This document shows positions 1 to 10,517 of a stretch of 64,000 nucleotides of DNA, piece after piece. Made by a program: the position numbers and the translations under genes. Each line of letters starts with the position of its first letter. Position 1 is the stretch's first letter. Origin of the DNA: Daldinia sp. FL1419 (lineage: Eukaryota > Ascomycota > Sordariomycetes > Xylariales > Hypoxylaceae); NCBI GenBank assembly GCA_025201765.1, contig MU623452.1, positions 1 through 64,000 of the forward strand, written 5' to 3'. Below the pieces are notes generated by a model that saw nothing but the letters and a program-made list of their open reading frames with translations, was not told where the DNA came from and made no database searches.

Positions 1-310
1 TTTAATTTTTAATTTTTAAAAAAAAATAAAAACATAAAGTTCATGTATTCAAAACATTCAAAAAAAAAAAAAAAAAAAAAAAACCTTAAATTTTTCGAAT
101 TTTAAAATAGATTTGCCCCGCTTTTTAAATTAATCAAAGCTTTAAAATAAAAAATATATAATCATTATAAAATTTAAAATCGTTGTAAAATTCAAAACTG
201 TTGTAATGGTTATATTTAAATATCTATTAAAGAATGCTATTCAAATATAAAACGATATTTCAATTTATTATAGTTGTAACAACCCCCCCACTGCCACTAT
301 GGTAAGTATC
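1..310. other. AT-rich block at the window edge
   Basis: Strongly A/T-biased sequence with an A run at 61-83 and no usable reading frame. It resembles repeat DNA degraded by repeat-induced point mutation (RIP). The bias fades near 280-310. It probably continues to the left of the window, so the parent element cannot be identified. Confidence 0.5.
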
Positions 311-911
311 GAAGTACCTTTCAAAGAATAAAGGAAAATAGGATGAAATAAGAACAGATCATTTCGGCCTAGGCTATTCAATCAGATTAGTACGTACCTA
401 ATGCATAACGCCCCTAGATTTAAACTTGAATCAGTAATTACATATGTTATATAAATGCGAATCAAAGTACAAAGGCATTCATTTATTTTTCAATCCTTTT
501 CAAATAATCAATCAAAACTTTGAATTAACACAACAAATTTGTTTTAATACTTGATTACATGCCCACAAAGCGGGTGAGTATTCCGATTCAGACTGATTGA
601 TCTCTTGTCATGCGCATACGTAAGAGGTACCTACCTAGGTACACTAGATATACACGTTATAAATTTAATTTGGAATCGTTCCCCCGTTGAATTTTCTAGG
701 CGGACGGTACGAACTTGAGGTTGAACCATGAAAAATCATTATTATATTTCTTGAATACTACCGGCCCAACTCCAAGCTCCGATAACCAGATCCCATAGTG
801 GAATCTTATTGAATTTTCTTACGTAATATCGTAATTATTCCAATTTACAACCAGTAGCATCGCCTTGAACCCCTTTTGCCGTGCTAATTTTTGTTAGGTC
901 TTCACGATCGT

Positions 912-1323
912 TTACTTCTTAGTAGTAAAGTCGATCTCGTTCGGGTTCGAGTCGGAACTAGCGCGCTCGCAAGTGCACGAGCTGGCAGGGCGAGCACCGC
1001 ATGCACAGGTGCTCCCAGCAACAGGTCCGTTCTCCTTAGACGCGTTCTCGCAGGTGCATTGACCAGCAGGGCGAGCTCGACACGAGCATCGAGCACCAGT
1101 CAGAGTGTTCTCGAGCGCAGCCTTCTCGCATGTACATTCGAGGGCGGATTTCTGGCCGCAAGAGCAGGTGGCTTGCTTGGCTATGAATGGATATCGTTAG
1201 CTCACGTCCTATACGTTGTTATACGCAAATCCAGGGGAAGTATTTCAACCTACCACAGACACACTCGCCTCCGGCGTTCTTGCCACAGCAAGTAGGCGTT
1301 GCCTTTGTAACTTCAGTTGCCAT
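912..1323 (-). CDS. Small cysteine-rich protein (DUF7871-like), two exons
   Basis: Predicted 112-residue protein. Exon 1 is 1323-1254, the intron is 1253-1181 (GTAGGT...CATAG, 73 nt), and exon 2 is 1180-912, ending in TAA. The protein starts MATEVTKATPTCC and then carries repeated Cys clusters (CCGK, CVC, CSCG, CTCE, CSCRARPAG, CTCE, CACGARPA, CTCE) before a short tail ending DFTTKK. I recognise this as a small fungal Cys-rich family, DUF7871 as I recall; no function is established to my knowledge. The dense CxC pairs suggest metal binding, metallothionein-like, but that is inference. The intron splits the gene so that no single open frame shows it. It lies alone between an AT-rich block and 3.8 kb without recognisable genes. 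Confidence 0.85.
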
Positions 1324-4300
1324 GATGACTGAACGAGACGTAATGTAGGTGGACGAAACAGACGATGAAGTAGGCGACGGGGTGGATATTACAAGTATAC
1401 CCGTTCCGATCTGTAAGTTTGGAACTGGATGTGAATAGGTGCTCTCGAATGACACAGGTAATCCGGATAATTTGGGTCAGGGAAGTTGTGTCTACACTTT
1501 GTATCTGGACAATGGAGTAAGAATTGACAGGCAGAGAAGGCACATTATATATGTAGTTTGATTTCATATGCGGTCAAGAGCTCTCGGTACAGTTTCTATC
1601 AACGCAGCAATACCACTGACATCACTAGTTCAAAGAGGTGGGCAGTGGTAGGTAATCATGTATGATATGATTGGTCGACGCTATCCTCAGGGTCAAGCCC
1701 TTAACCAATAGCAACGTTTGTGATTACTTTAACTAAGTTTTCGTTCGCCTCTTTGTCTATGCTCGAGAGACGAAGGAGATCCAGACCAGAGGCTGACTCT
1801 AATGAGGCTGAAATTTTCACAACGCCATTTACCTAGGTACCCCAATTCCTGAATTACAATCTCTACTATTGGTTGTATGCTAATTAAGTTTGTTCTGGCT
1901 TTGTTTGCCAGTAACTAGGTAGTTATAGTAGATTCCTAGCAAAGTTAGGTAGTTTATCCATACCTTCTCAACCCACTCACCACCATATTCCCAGCACTGT
2001 CCTCTTTTTACAAGTTAAAAAAATACGCTCATGATTTACTATTGGGGACCCCCAATATGAGCCCTATCGCTGTCTATTCTCAAATCAACTCTCGAAAACC
2101 CACTTTACTAGATACACTGGCGTGAAAGTTTTTGTTTCCGTCACTTGTTTTGCTAACCAATCCCCGCAAAACAAACTCAAGGTGCGTGGAACCAACCAGA
2201 TTGTTTTAAGAGAGATAAACTTCGACTTCAGACTACAGAAATTAGCGAATACCTAGGTACTCAATAGATTGCTTACATCCCTTGTCGGACCGTTCTCTTA
2301 TTAGAGATGTATCATCAAGAATATCGCTACAGTAATAATATAATGAGCTGTATTATATGAATTGAGAGTGAAATTTTTTTTGTCGCATGTCTATTGTCTA
2401 TGCAAAGTAACAATCCTATATATGAAAACTCATATTCAAGAAATGATTTATAAGATGAGGTACTTTATCTGTCATAACACTACCGTCATATTTCACGGCG
2501 AAACTATGTCAAAAAGTCCTCTAGTGAGGGAATACGTCTTACAAGCATATCTGTTTCGCTTGGAATAATCAGACGCAAGGCGAGTTGTAAGCTGAATAAT
2601 AATTATAACTGTTGTTATCGTGTACGGCAAGTAGCGCAAGCTTATAAGTAAGTCTTACGGGAACACAACTTTGTCTTATCGAAAGACTTCCATGTTGCAG
2701 ATATCGAATAACGTTTTATAGGTATCTGCATAGGTACCTTACTTATCTAACCTAAGGTATTACGAAATTCGTAGTGCCACAGATGCTCGTGGAGTCTATT
2801 TATTTTCATAAAAGAAAAGAAAAGAAAAGAACAATGTTGTATCCGCCTTGACGAACAATATATCATGTGTGATGTAGTAGATATATTCTTCTTTCGTGGG
2901 TTGCTTAGGTTTATTCTCCCTACTCAACGGGTCGTGGGGTCGTAAGCGAGGCGGAAACTAGACCAACGGAACTTGACTTTCCTAAAATGGACATCCGGAA
3001 GGAATGCGGGTACCTAGGTACTATGTAGCGATACCAACCGGAGCGGAAGCTAGGTATTTGGCTTGAAATTGTGCGAACGACTCGTTTGTCAACGCATCAG
3101 TCGTCGCTTAACTTGGTCTGCTTATTAGTCTGTTTGCGTTAGGTCCTTACCTATGCAAAATGCGATAACGACTCATAATATTATACTTGAGTCGGTTGAA
3201 TAGGTATTTAATACCTACATCTAGGTATTCACGCCGGGCCGTATCGCGATTCCGCGAGGAGAAGGCGGTTACGTTATGCTTGATAGGGAAATGGCTCTTC
3301 ACCTCATGCGGGGATGCTTTAATTAAGTGACTATAATAATTGGTATTCGCGCTTCGTTTTGCTGAATTAGCACGAATAATGACTGACTGCAACGACTGAC
3401 GTTAGTGGGTCTTGGGCGCTAATCGCGGATGGCCCCCGACGAGTCCCTGATGAATCTTCAAAACCGGTAACGAGTAGTCGAGCGACCAAATCTCTATAGA
3501 TTCGACGAAGGTAATTAATAAGAATGCTACAATGATATAATAATAGTTGGATATAGTTGGATATAATAAAGGAAACAGATAAGGTAGGCTGGCGGCTAGA
3601 AGCTAGCAGCTAGCAGCTTTTATTGCTTATTCCACTCATGCAATCGTTTTCCAAGGATGCCCCGAATTTACTAGAACGATTATAATGATGTCGTGACAGG
3701 TCCCCTCATTTTCCTAGTGGTCTCCGCCTCCGGATCCGAGTCTATCAGAAACATACTCATCTCCGAATCGTGCTGTTGGGGTCTAAGAAGGGATTACAGA
3801 CGCCACAGGACTACAGATGTATCCTATCGACAGGGCGAGGGTTCGCAGATAATCAGAGACCTACACAAGTCAAGTCATACAGAAACATACATGCGAAGGA
3901 ATGGCGGTGTCTTAGCCTTGTCTCCTTTTCCCATACATCGTTTCTAATAATAAAGAATCTTCTCAGAATCTAATCGCACGCATTTTCGGTAAGAGACAGA
4001 GAAGTGCGACCCTGACGACTTGAATTAATATAAATGGGACGGATAAAATTATCAAGATGCAGCCTGAGATGCAACCCTACCTAGGAGACGATGGAAAGCC
4101 CTGAAGGTTGCGAGCTGTGTAAAAGTTTTACCGCTTTGGCGTTTCCATGCTTACCCAACTAACATGGCTAACATGGCTAACGAGGCAGGCCAAGAGATGG
4201 AAAGGAAGTGAAAAGAACGAATCGTTCTCGACCAACTCGTATCAGCAGTTCAGCAGTTCAGCATTTCAGCAGTAAATAGTCTCACTGCATACGTAGTAGC

Positions 4301-5107
4301 AGTAATACCCTGCATAATCCCTGCGTACCACGCCTATCATGCCTTGCCGTGCCTACTATTTGCCCACCATTTTTCTACCACGCCGTCCCATCCATCGAAC
4401 CATTGGGCTAATCCGCCACACCAAAGACTTGAAAAGACCCAAAATGTAGACCATGATGTTACACACGCACATACTATGCGGGAAGGATCATAAGGGCATA
4501 TCTTTCGGGCCCCATGCATATAGCTCATATGGTTGGCTCATATGGGCTAGCTTGATAAACGCAGCCGACTGGGTCTTGGATGAGAAGTATTGACAAACGG
4601 AAATGCTAGAATGTCCGTAGAGATTACGGCATACACATAGTATGTTGTCTTTTTCTGGTCTTATTGTTCCAGCCTGCCAGCCCGCAAAGCCTAGAAAGCC
4701 GGAAACAATCGTGTTAGTGTAGCCGTACGTTCGATCAATTCTCCAAGGCTCTCTCGGCTCACGAGTTTGACGGGTTGCATTGGACAGGGCCGTCACGATT
4801 GCATATGCAGGTCAGCTAATCCACCAATACTACTTGGTGTCCAGGGGCTATGCAAATCCGGTTTTCGTATTGGTTTAACTAAGAAAAGTGCGGTGGGCTC
4901 TTAGACACCTTTTCCTGACATCCCACGATACGCCAACGTCATCGCCCTAAAAAAACTTCCGCTGCGTAAATGTAACTATAGGTAGGCAATAGAAGTCTCT
5001 AAAAACAAACTCCATCTTCGTATTGACATATAGTACAGCGATTTCCCGCCGTGTCCCTTGCTTTCGAAATTCCCCTTTCTTCCGGTAATGTAAATTCTCA
5101 GTTCAGA
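1324..5107. other. Gene-poor interval
   Basis: No protein family recognised on either strand. Open frames are short and low in coding character, for example a 63-codon and a 102-codon frame on the minus strand near 4337-4796. Several ACCTAGGTAC-type palindromes occur (near 1831, 2251 and 3011). The last few hundred bases probably serve as promoter of the gene starting at 5108. Confidence 0.5.
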
Positions 5108-6235
5108 ATGAATTGGTATAGAGGATCAACCGTAATCGTAGAGCCTACTCCCGCCAGGTCGGAAGGCCCTGGTAAGAAATTGCGGAGGAAGCTCCAGAAG
5201 ATCGGCGCCCCTCAACGTTGGTACAAGCCCAACGACCAAAACGACCGGAACGACCACAAAGACGCCAAGAAGTCGGGTGCCACTATCACCAACGCAAACA
5301 ACAAAGTGGTTCCAGCAGCACCCGATCGTGATGATGGTAAATGGCTCGAGCAGCTCCGCAAGAGCGGATCTCTCTGTCGTGGTCAAGCACCCGTGCAGCC
5401 TGTCGAAAAGCCGCTGCGACATTCTATGCAAGTCATTCCCGAATTTGCGCATCTCGCCGTTGACGACACAAAACCGGTGAGACATCTTGATAGGAGGGCT
5501 TCGTGCGCCAACCCTCCTTCAGCCTCGTCGGTATCAAGAAGATATGCGAAGACGCCCGTTCATCATATCGGGCAATTGGAAGGCCATTCGAGAAGGGAGC
5601 AAACAGCAGCTCATAGGATTTCCAGCGTAGAGGAAATCGCAGAATCTTATAGAGCTCTGCTAGAGTCGAGTTGCGCAATTTTGAACGACACAAACCAAGT
5701 TCAACCGTTGCGCCTGGGAGAATCTTACCGTGCAAGCTTAGACAACCAAGCTGCACGAGAGGAGATTACTCAGGACTTTTCCGAGGCGTTATATGTGAGG
5801 TCGTCTCCTCGTTCCGACGACGGGACGTTGGTAGCTTCTGAGGCGGATTCAGTTTCCTTCAAACCTTCATTTACGCCCGAGATACCATCTCCGCGCGAGC
5901 TTTGTCCACAAACGGCGGTCATTCCACCGCCAAGACGAGCAACGCCCGGGAGCCCCAGCTTGCAGATCTGCGTCGACCTTCTGGGACAAGAGCTCTCCTC
6001 AGCTGCCAGGGGGTCGGCATTTCGACCTAACGCAGAAACCTCATCGTTACAAGTATGGGTTATGATAGAAGCTTACGAGAGATTACGAGAAAAGATTTCG
6101 GATATGCGACTAGGTGAAGACCAGGAAAAGTCGCTGGATACTATGCTTGATACGTGGATTCAGGCGTTATACGCAGTCCACGATAGGATGACGGGCAACG
6201 ACGGGCACGAAAGTGAAAGCGACTACGGCGACTAG
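5108..6235 (+). CDS. Conserved hypothetical fungal protein
   Basis: Single-exon gene of 375 residues. The frame is open from 5051, but that codon is GTG; the first in-frame ATG is 5108 (MNWYRGSTVIVEP), so I start there. The N-terminus is basic (KKLRRKLQKIG). The middle is Ser/Pro-rich and probably disordered, with a SSVEEIAESYRALLES helix and a PRSDDGTLV segment. The C-terminus has two predicted helices: SLQVWVMIEAYERLREKIS, then an acidic end (SESDYGD). I recall proteins of this layout in other Sordariomycetes as uncharacterised, some labelled mating-type switching protein without clear support. No catalytic motif is visible, and I assign no function. Confidence 0.75.
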   Translation: MNWYRGSTVIVEPTPARSEGPGKKLRRKLQKIGAPQRWYKPNDQNDRNDHKDAKKSGATITNANNKVVPAAPDRDDGKWLEQLRKSGSLCRGQAPVQPVEKPLRHSMQVIPEFAHLAVDDTKPVRHLDRRASCANPPSASSVSRRYAKTPVHHIGQLEGHSRREQTAAHRISSVEEIAESYRALLESSCAILNDTNQVQPLRLGESYRASLDNQAAREEITQDFSEALYVRSSPRSDDGTLVASEADSVSFKPSFTPEIPSPRELCPQTAVIPPPRRATPGSPSLQICVDLLGQELSSAARGSAFRPNAETSSLQVWVMIEAYERLREKISDMRLGEDQEKSLDTMLDTWIQALYAVHDRMTGNDGHESESDYGD

Positions 6236-7050
6236 ACGCGTAGCCAATTTTTGTTTAAAAGTTTTGGGAGGTTATTTTTATTTATTTATTTATTTATTCA
6301 TGTATATCCCTTGTAGTGATATCTGGGTTACGGGGAGGCGGGAGGCGACGGGCGATGATAAAAACGGTGTACAGGAAGATCTGATTTTAACCAAACAACG
6401 GTTTTTACAGGACGGATTGGTGATTTTGGTTTGGGTTGGTTTTAAGGGAATACCTGGCATTGGGGGGAGAGGAGGTGGGAGAGAATTTGATACCTCTGAA
6501 GAACGGAACTCGGAATGATGGAGTACCTTAAGGTTAAAGCGTGTATGATTGAAATCATCTTCCAATTGCATGTGCTTAATGACATCTTCCTTAAGGTACA
6601 ATACTGAAGACATTACCTACTGCTACCTAAGACCTGGAGAAGACCTGCTAAAGTTACTTACCTACCTAGGTAGGTATTGTACCTATCTGGTAGGGCCTGC
6701 TGCTAGGTAAGAGCTATGTAAAGCCCCCACAGTGACGTTTTCACAGTAGGTTAGTAGGTACCTATTAATGATCAACCCGATAGCGCTTACCTTCAGCATC
6801 TTATCTTATCTCATGCACTTTTTAGGTTACCCAGACGCGATTCGACGCGTATATTGAAAGTTGGTTGTCGTGGAAGGTACTTTAACCTGTTAATATACCT
6901 TGGTTAAAGTACTTAAAGTACCTTGTAGGAGCGTTTGCAAATAATCGAAGCACTCAAATTGCATACACTTGGTTCGCTAGCCCATCGTCTCATCCATCGA
7001 TCCAAGAGTCAATCCGGCTCTTCGAAGCTTCCCCCCCCCAGAAATAGACA
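6236..7050. other. Intergenic: 3' region and nse2 promoter
   Basis: Contains an ATTT microsatellite (about 6272-6300) and a G-rich stretch near 6460-6480. Repeated CTACCTAGGTAGG and GGTACTTTAA-like short motifs occur around 6660 and 6880-6925. No gene is recognised. Confidence 0.5.
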
Positions 7051-8307
7051 ATGCCCGTCATATCTGGTGGCAGCCGTCGGCTACAATCAGGCGCCGAGCG
7101 CAGTCGAGATCGACCGAGCACATCGTCATATACCCAACAAGACAACGACGCTGTCGAGCTGCCGGATTATGAGCCCCTCGCATGCCCCCTCAGCGCCGAA
7201 GCTATACGTGCGCTCACCCAACTCTCAACGAGTAAAGATACGCGAAAGTACGAAGAACAATTGAACAAGAGCATAGAGCTTCTGAGCGCCAGCGTACGGG
7301 ATCTCAACGACAAGTATGAGGAGAGGAAAGGCACTCTTAAAGGCCTACAAGAAAAGCGAACCGGTCGAGAGGAGAAGAACGATCGCGAGAGGGCCGAAGA
7401 AAAGGCCGTATTGGCGCTGAAGAACGACGTGCCCATGTTGACGAACGAATGCGACCTCGCCGTCCAGAATGTCATCGACTTAAAGATAGAGCTTGAAGAC
7501 GGCAATATGGCGCTGCGGGGAACGGCGCAAAAGGTCGAAGCTGAAGCTTTAGACGTGGCCCGAAGACAAAGAGCGCGAGACGACGACGATGACGACAACA
7601 AGGACGACGATATGGCGGATGCTAATATTACAAGCCCGATAGCCCTCCTAGAGCGGACCAAGGGGAAGGCCGCTAAGGACTACGCATCTAAGACCATGTA
7701 TGAGAAGTACGGCAGGAACAACGATTACATCGGCTTTAAGCGCATCTGGCACGACGCCGTACACGGAAGAGACAACAAGCCGTTACCGGATGCAACCAAG
7801 TGGTTTTCGCAGAACGGAGATGACGGCGCGGAGAGCGACGACGAAGATCTTATTGTTGCCGAAGAACACCTTGACATACACTGCCCGTTATCCATGATCA
7901 TCATGAAGGATCCTTATACGAGTACGGGGTGCAAGCACACGTTCGAGAAAGACGCCATCATCCAATTCGTGAGGGCCTCGCATGGGCGTGCGCGTTGTCC
8001 GCAGACGGGCTGCAACAAGGTACATACCCCTATACTCTCCACACTGCAGACGAAACTAACTTGCCGGTTAAAGGAAATTACAATTTCAGACCTCCATCCC
8101 GATCCCGTCATGCTGCGCAGAATTAAGCGTCAAATAGCCTCGCAGCGTGCGGATATGGCTGATGACGACGACGACGAGGAAGTACAAGAGGAAGGGGGGG
8201 ACGAGGATAAACAGGACGTCGAGGTCGACGGCGATACACAGATGAGTGCAACTCCTGGTCGTAGCGTGAAGCCGGAACCAGAGGGTAGAGATAGAGGACA
8301 GAGATAG
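7051..8307 (+). CDS. nse2: SMC5-SMC6 complex SUMO ligase Nse2/Mms21 (SP-RING)
   Basis: E3 SUMO ligase subunit of the Smc5-Smc6 complex, acting in DNA repair in the nucleus. The N-terminal half is a long charged coiled coil (about residues 60-165), as expected for the part that docks on Smc5. An Asp-rich stretch follows near residue 175. The SP-RING zinc finger lies around residues 270-340, with HCPLSMIIMKDP, GCKHTFEK and ARCPQTGCNK giving the Cys/His ligands. The frame is open throughout, but I infer an in-frame intron at 8020-8073 (GTACAT, branch ACTAAC, acceptor AAAG, 54 nt). Removing it joins GCNK directly to EITISDLHPDPVMLRR, which fits the family much better, and gives 400 residues. The C-terminal tail is acidic. 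It converges on the peroxidase gene. Confidence 0.88.
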   Translation: MPVISGGSRRLQSGAERSRDRPSTSSYTQQDNDAVELPDYEPLACPLSAEAIRALTQLSTSKDTRKYEEQLNKSIELLSASVRDLNDKYEERKGTLKGLQEKRTGREEKNDRERAEEKAVLALKNDVPMLTNECDLAVQNVIDLKIELEDGNMALRGTAQKVEAEALDVARRQRARDDDDDDNKDDDMADANITSPIALLERTKGKAAKDYASKTMYEKYGRNNDYIGFKRIWHDAVHGRDNKPLPDATKWFSQNGDDGAESDDEDLIVAEEHLDIHCPLSMIIMKDPYTSTGCKHTFEKDAIIQFVRASHGRARCPQTGCNKVHTPILSTLQTKLTCRLKEITISDLHPDPVMLRRIKRQIASQRADMADDDDDEEVQEEGGDEDKQDVEVDGDTQMSATPGRSVKPEPEGRDRGQR

Positions 8308-8649
8308 AGGATAGTAATTACCTGACGGTCTCGTGGGGGACCCCAATAGGAGGTCGGAATCCGCCGGTTATCCTGACGTTTGAGGAATAGAGGCCTGTTA
8401 CAGTGAATCAGTAGTATCTGCACTCGAGGTAGCTTCAGCTAGATAACTTAATACTCGTACGGTCCTCGTTGGCAGTGAATTATGATATTACGATCTATTC
8501 TATAGGTACTTTTTTAAAAAGACTACGTACTATAAGTCTGTCTTGTTGTAGATGACAAACCATGCTCTACTCTCTCTCTCTCTCTGTACACACAGCCTTG
8601 ATGGTTCGCACCACATCTAACCTGTAAAAGCCCCCCCCTTATCTCCAGT
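8308..8649. other. Convergent intergenic region
   Basis: Short 3'-3' spacer between nse2 and the peroxidase gene. It holds a CT dinucleotide repeat (about 8568-8586) and a C run at 8631-8638. No gene is seen. Confidence 0.5.
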
Positions 8650-9687
8650 CTATAACTTCGCGCCCTCCTTCCTTCTACGAGCCTTCTCATTGTCCTCTTT
8701 CAACGGGCGCGCCTCATTCCCTATCTGCCCCGCGCCCTGGTCCCCCGGCGCCGTAGCCGTATCGCTCTTTTTCGGCGCGCTCTTATACCCTTGCTCGGCG
8801 TTCTCCTCGTTGACCACCTTGCCACTCGCGTCTCGCTTGATTCCCAGCTCCATCAACTTCGCAAACACGGCCGCAAAGTGCTCGAAGAACAAATCCTTAT
8901 CCGCCGCGTACTTCTCCACCCAAGGCCGAAACGCCGGGTCCGATAGCAGCGCCATATCCGTCGGCAACATCATCAGGCCCTCGCTCCTCTCGCCGTCCCC
9001 GGCGGCGCTGTCCTCGTCGTCCTCGACGTACACGAACTGCGTGACACCGCTCGGCAGGGTCGTCTTCTTCCAGTCGTTCGCAAGCAGCAGCTTGTAATAC
9101 TGATTCGAGAAGCGCGTCGGGTTGTTCACCCACTTGCCCTCGAAGCCCGAGCGGTCGCCGTGGCACCGCCCGAGGTTATGCGCGCCGGACAACGCGACGA
9201 TTTCCTGGTCGGAAAACCCCATCCGATAGAACACGAAGCGCAGGTGATCCGCGCCCTGCGCGCCGTCGGGGAGTCTGCCCCGCGGAGGCACTTTGCTGTC
9301 GTCGGTGAAATCCGTGCGCCCGCCTTGCCACGCGATTTCCGGTCCGCCCATCTCCTTGATCGCGACGATGGCGGCGAGCGTCCACAGGTCTGCGTACGTG
9401 ATCCACGGGAACTGGGCCTTAATGGGCTCGAGGAATGCGCGTGCGTGCTGAAGACCGGCGTTGGCTGGGTCGCCGCCTTCCTTCTCGTACCGCATACCAG
9501 CACCGTTTGAACCGCCTGTGTTGGTCTTCGCGCAGTATGTCCCTGCCGAGTGCCAAGCTAGTCGCACCAAGACCGGGCCTGCGGACCCGTCATCGTAGTC
9601 GGGTTGGTGCAGGAGCTTACGCACTGCTTCTTTGACTTCGTTGAGCTGTGCCGTGGTCGGCTGTTGGTTGCCGTTATCACGCGTCAT
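8650..9687 (-). CDS. Class I heme peroxidase (cytochrome c peroxidase-like)
   Basis: Intronless, 345 residues, ATG at 9687. It reduces hydrogen peroxide and belongs to the catalase-peroxidase/cytochrome c peroxidase/ascorbate peroxidase superfamily. Visible active-site residues are distal Arg42, Trp45 and His46 (VRLAWHSAGTY), proximal His170 (VALSGAHNLGRCH), and Trp186 in the position that carries the radical in cytochrome c peroxidase (FEGKWVNN). The MLPTDMALLSDPAFRPWV segment is typical of the C-terminal domain. There is no mitochondrial presequence before the catalytic domain, unlike classical Ccp1, so this is probably the cytosolic short form common in fungi. A charged Lys/Glu-rich tail follows the domain (about residues 290-345). 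Substrate preference cannot be told from sequence. Confidence 0.93.
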   Translation of the reverse strand: MTRDNGNQQPTTAQLNEVKEAVRKLLHQPDYDDGSAGPVLVRLAWHSAGTYCAKTNTGGSNGAGMRYEKEGGDPANAGLQHARAFLEPIKAQFPWITYADLWTLAAIVAIKEMGGPEIAWQGGRTDFTDDSKVPPRGRLPDGAQGADHLRFVFYRMGFSDQEIVALSGAHNLGRCHGDRSGFEGKWVNNPTRFSNQYYKLLLANDWKKTTLPSGVTQFVYVEDDEDSAAGDGERSEGLMMLPTDMALLSDPAFRPWVEKYAADKDLFFEHFAAVFAKLMELGIKRDASGKVVNEENAEQGYKSAPKKSDTATAPGDQGAGQIGNEARPLKEDNEKARRRKEGAKL

Positions 9688-10517
9688 GTTACCAAGTCAA
9701 GCTTCTTATTTCAAGCGTATAAGTATGGCGTATACGTGTCTTATTGGATGATTTGTTTTACGAGGTAGGTTAGTTCACAATGGCAAAACCGATAAAAAAC
9801 CAGACGAAGTCATATCTGACTAGCCGTAGTATGAGCATAACAAGCTCGAACTCGACTGCCCGAAGCTCGGCGAATCGCCCCCGAAGAGCCTCGGCAGCGC
9901 TATAACCAAATCGCGTTAGACCCGTCAAGTTAAAGTGCTGGCGTTGCCGTCAGTGGTCCACTTCTATATTGGTGTCATTGATAGTCGTGTTAAGGGGTAT
10001 GTATCATATCGCTTTGAGGTAACAGTCTCCAAATAAAATCGTGATGGTCAAGAAAACCTACTTTCTAACAAACAGATTTATTCATGGCAAGCAGAATTTG
10101 TTCATCCTTAAGAATCCGTAGATGCCAGTTAACATACACTTACATCTATATAAACACTGAAGAACTAGCATTTATATCCCTTATACATATGCTGACGGAG
10201 ACGTTCATTTATACATAGGCCAAGAGTGATAATAGATAGAGGAACATATTTCAACGCTCCGAGAGGAAATTTCTAGAATTATGTGCATTAAGTACCAAGT
10301 GACTATGTCTCTCTAACACTAGTATGATCAACGATAGTATTTGATGGGGGTATCACGCAGAGACAAATACTAAGAAAGCAAGGGTCGTGGAAACGATGAG
10401 ATACCAACTACGCATGCCATGTACTTTATATCCGACAGGTTATGCTCCCGATGAATGCCTGTTTAATAAGATTAAAAATCAATAGGAAATGGGGTTAGTC
10501 CTAGAAATGCCTAAACA
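9688..10517. other. Intergenic: peroxidase promoter and gem1 3' region
   Basis: The peroxidase promoter lies at the left end and the gem1 3' end at the right. No open frame of note and no recognised motif. Confidence 0.5.

Noticed and set aside
270..300. CCCCCCACTGCCACT resembling the inner TIR of the 26361 element
   Set aside because: Only a short C-rich match; no second arm nearby and no TA boundary.
6213..6518. Frame overlapping the end of the 5108-6235 gene
   Set aside because: Low-complexity (ATTT repeat, G-rich), better explained as 3' untranslated sequence.
8897..9510. Alternative frames on both strands inside the peroxidase gene
   Set aside because: High-GC coding DNA gives long shadow frames; all peroxidase motifs lie in one frame.
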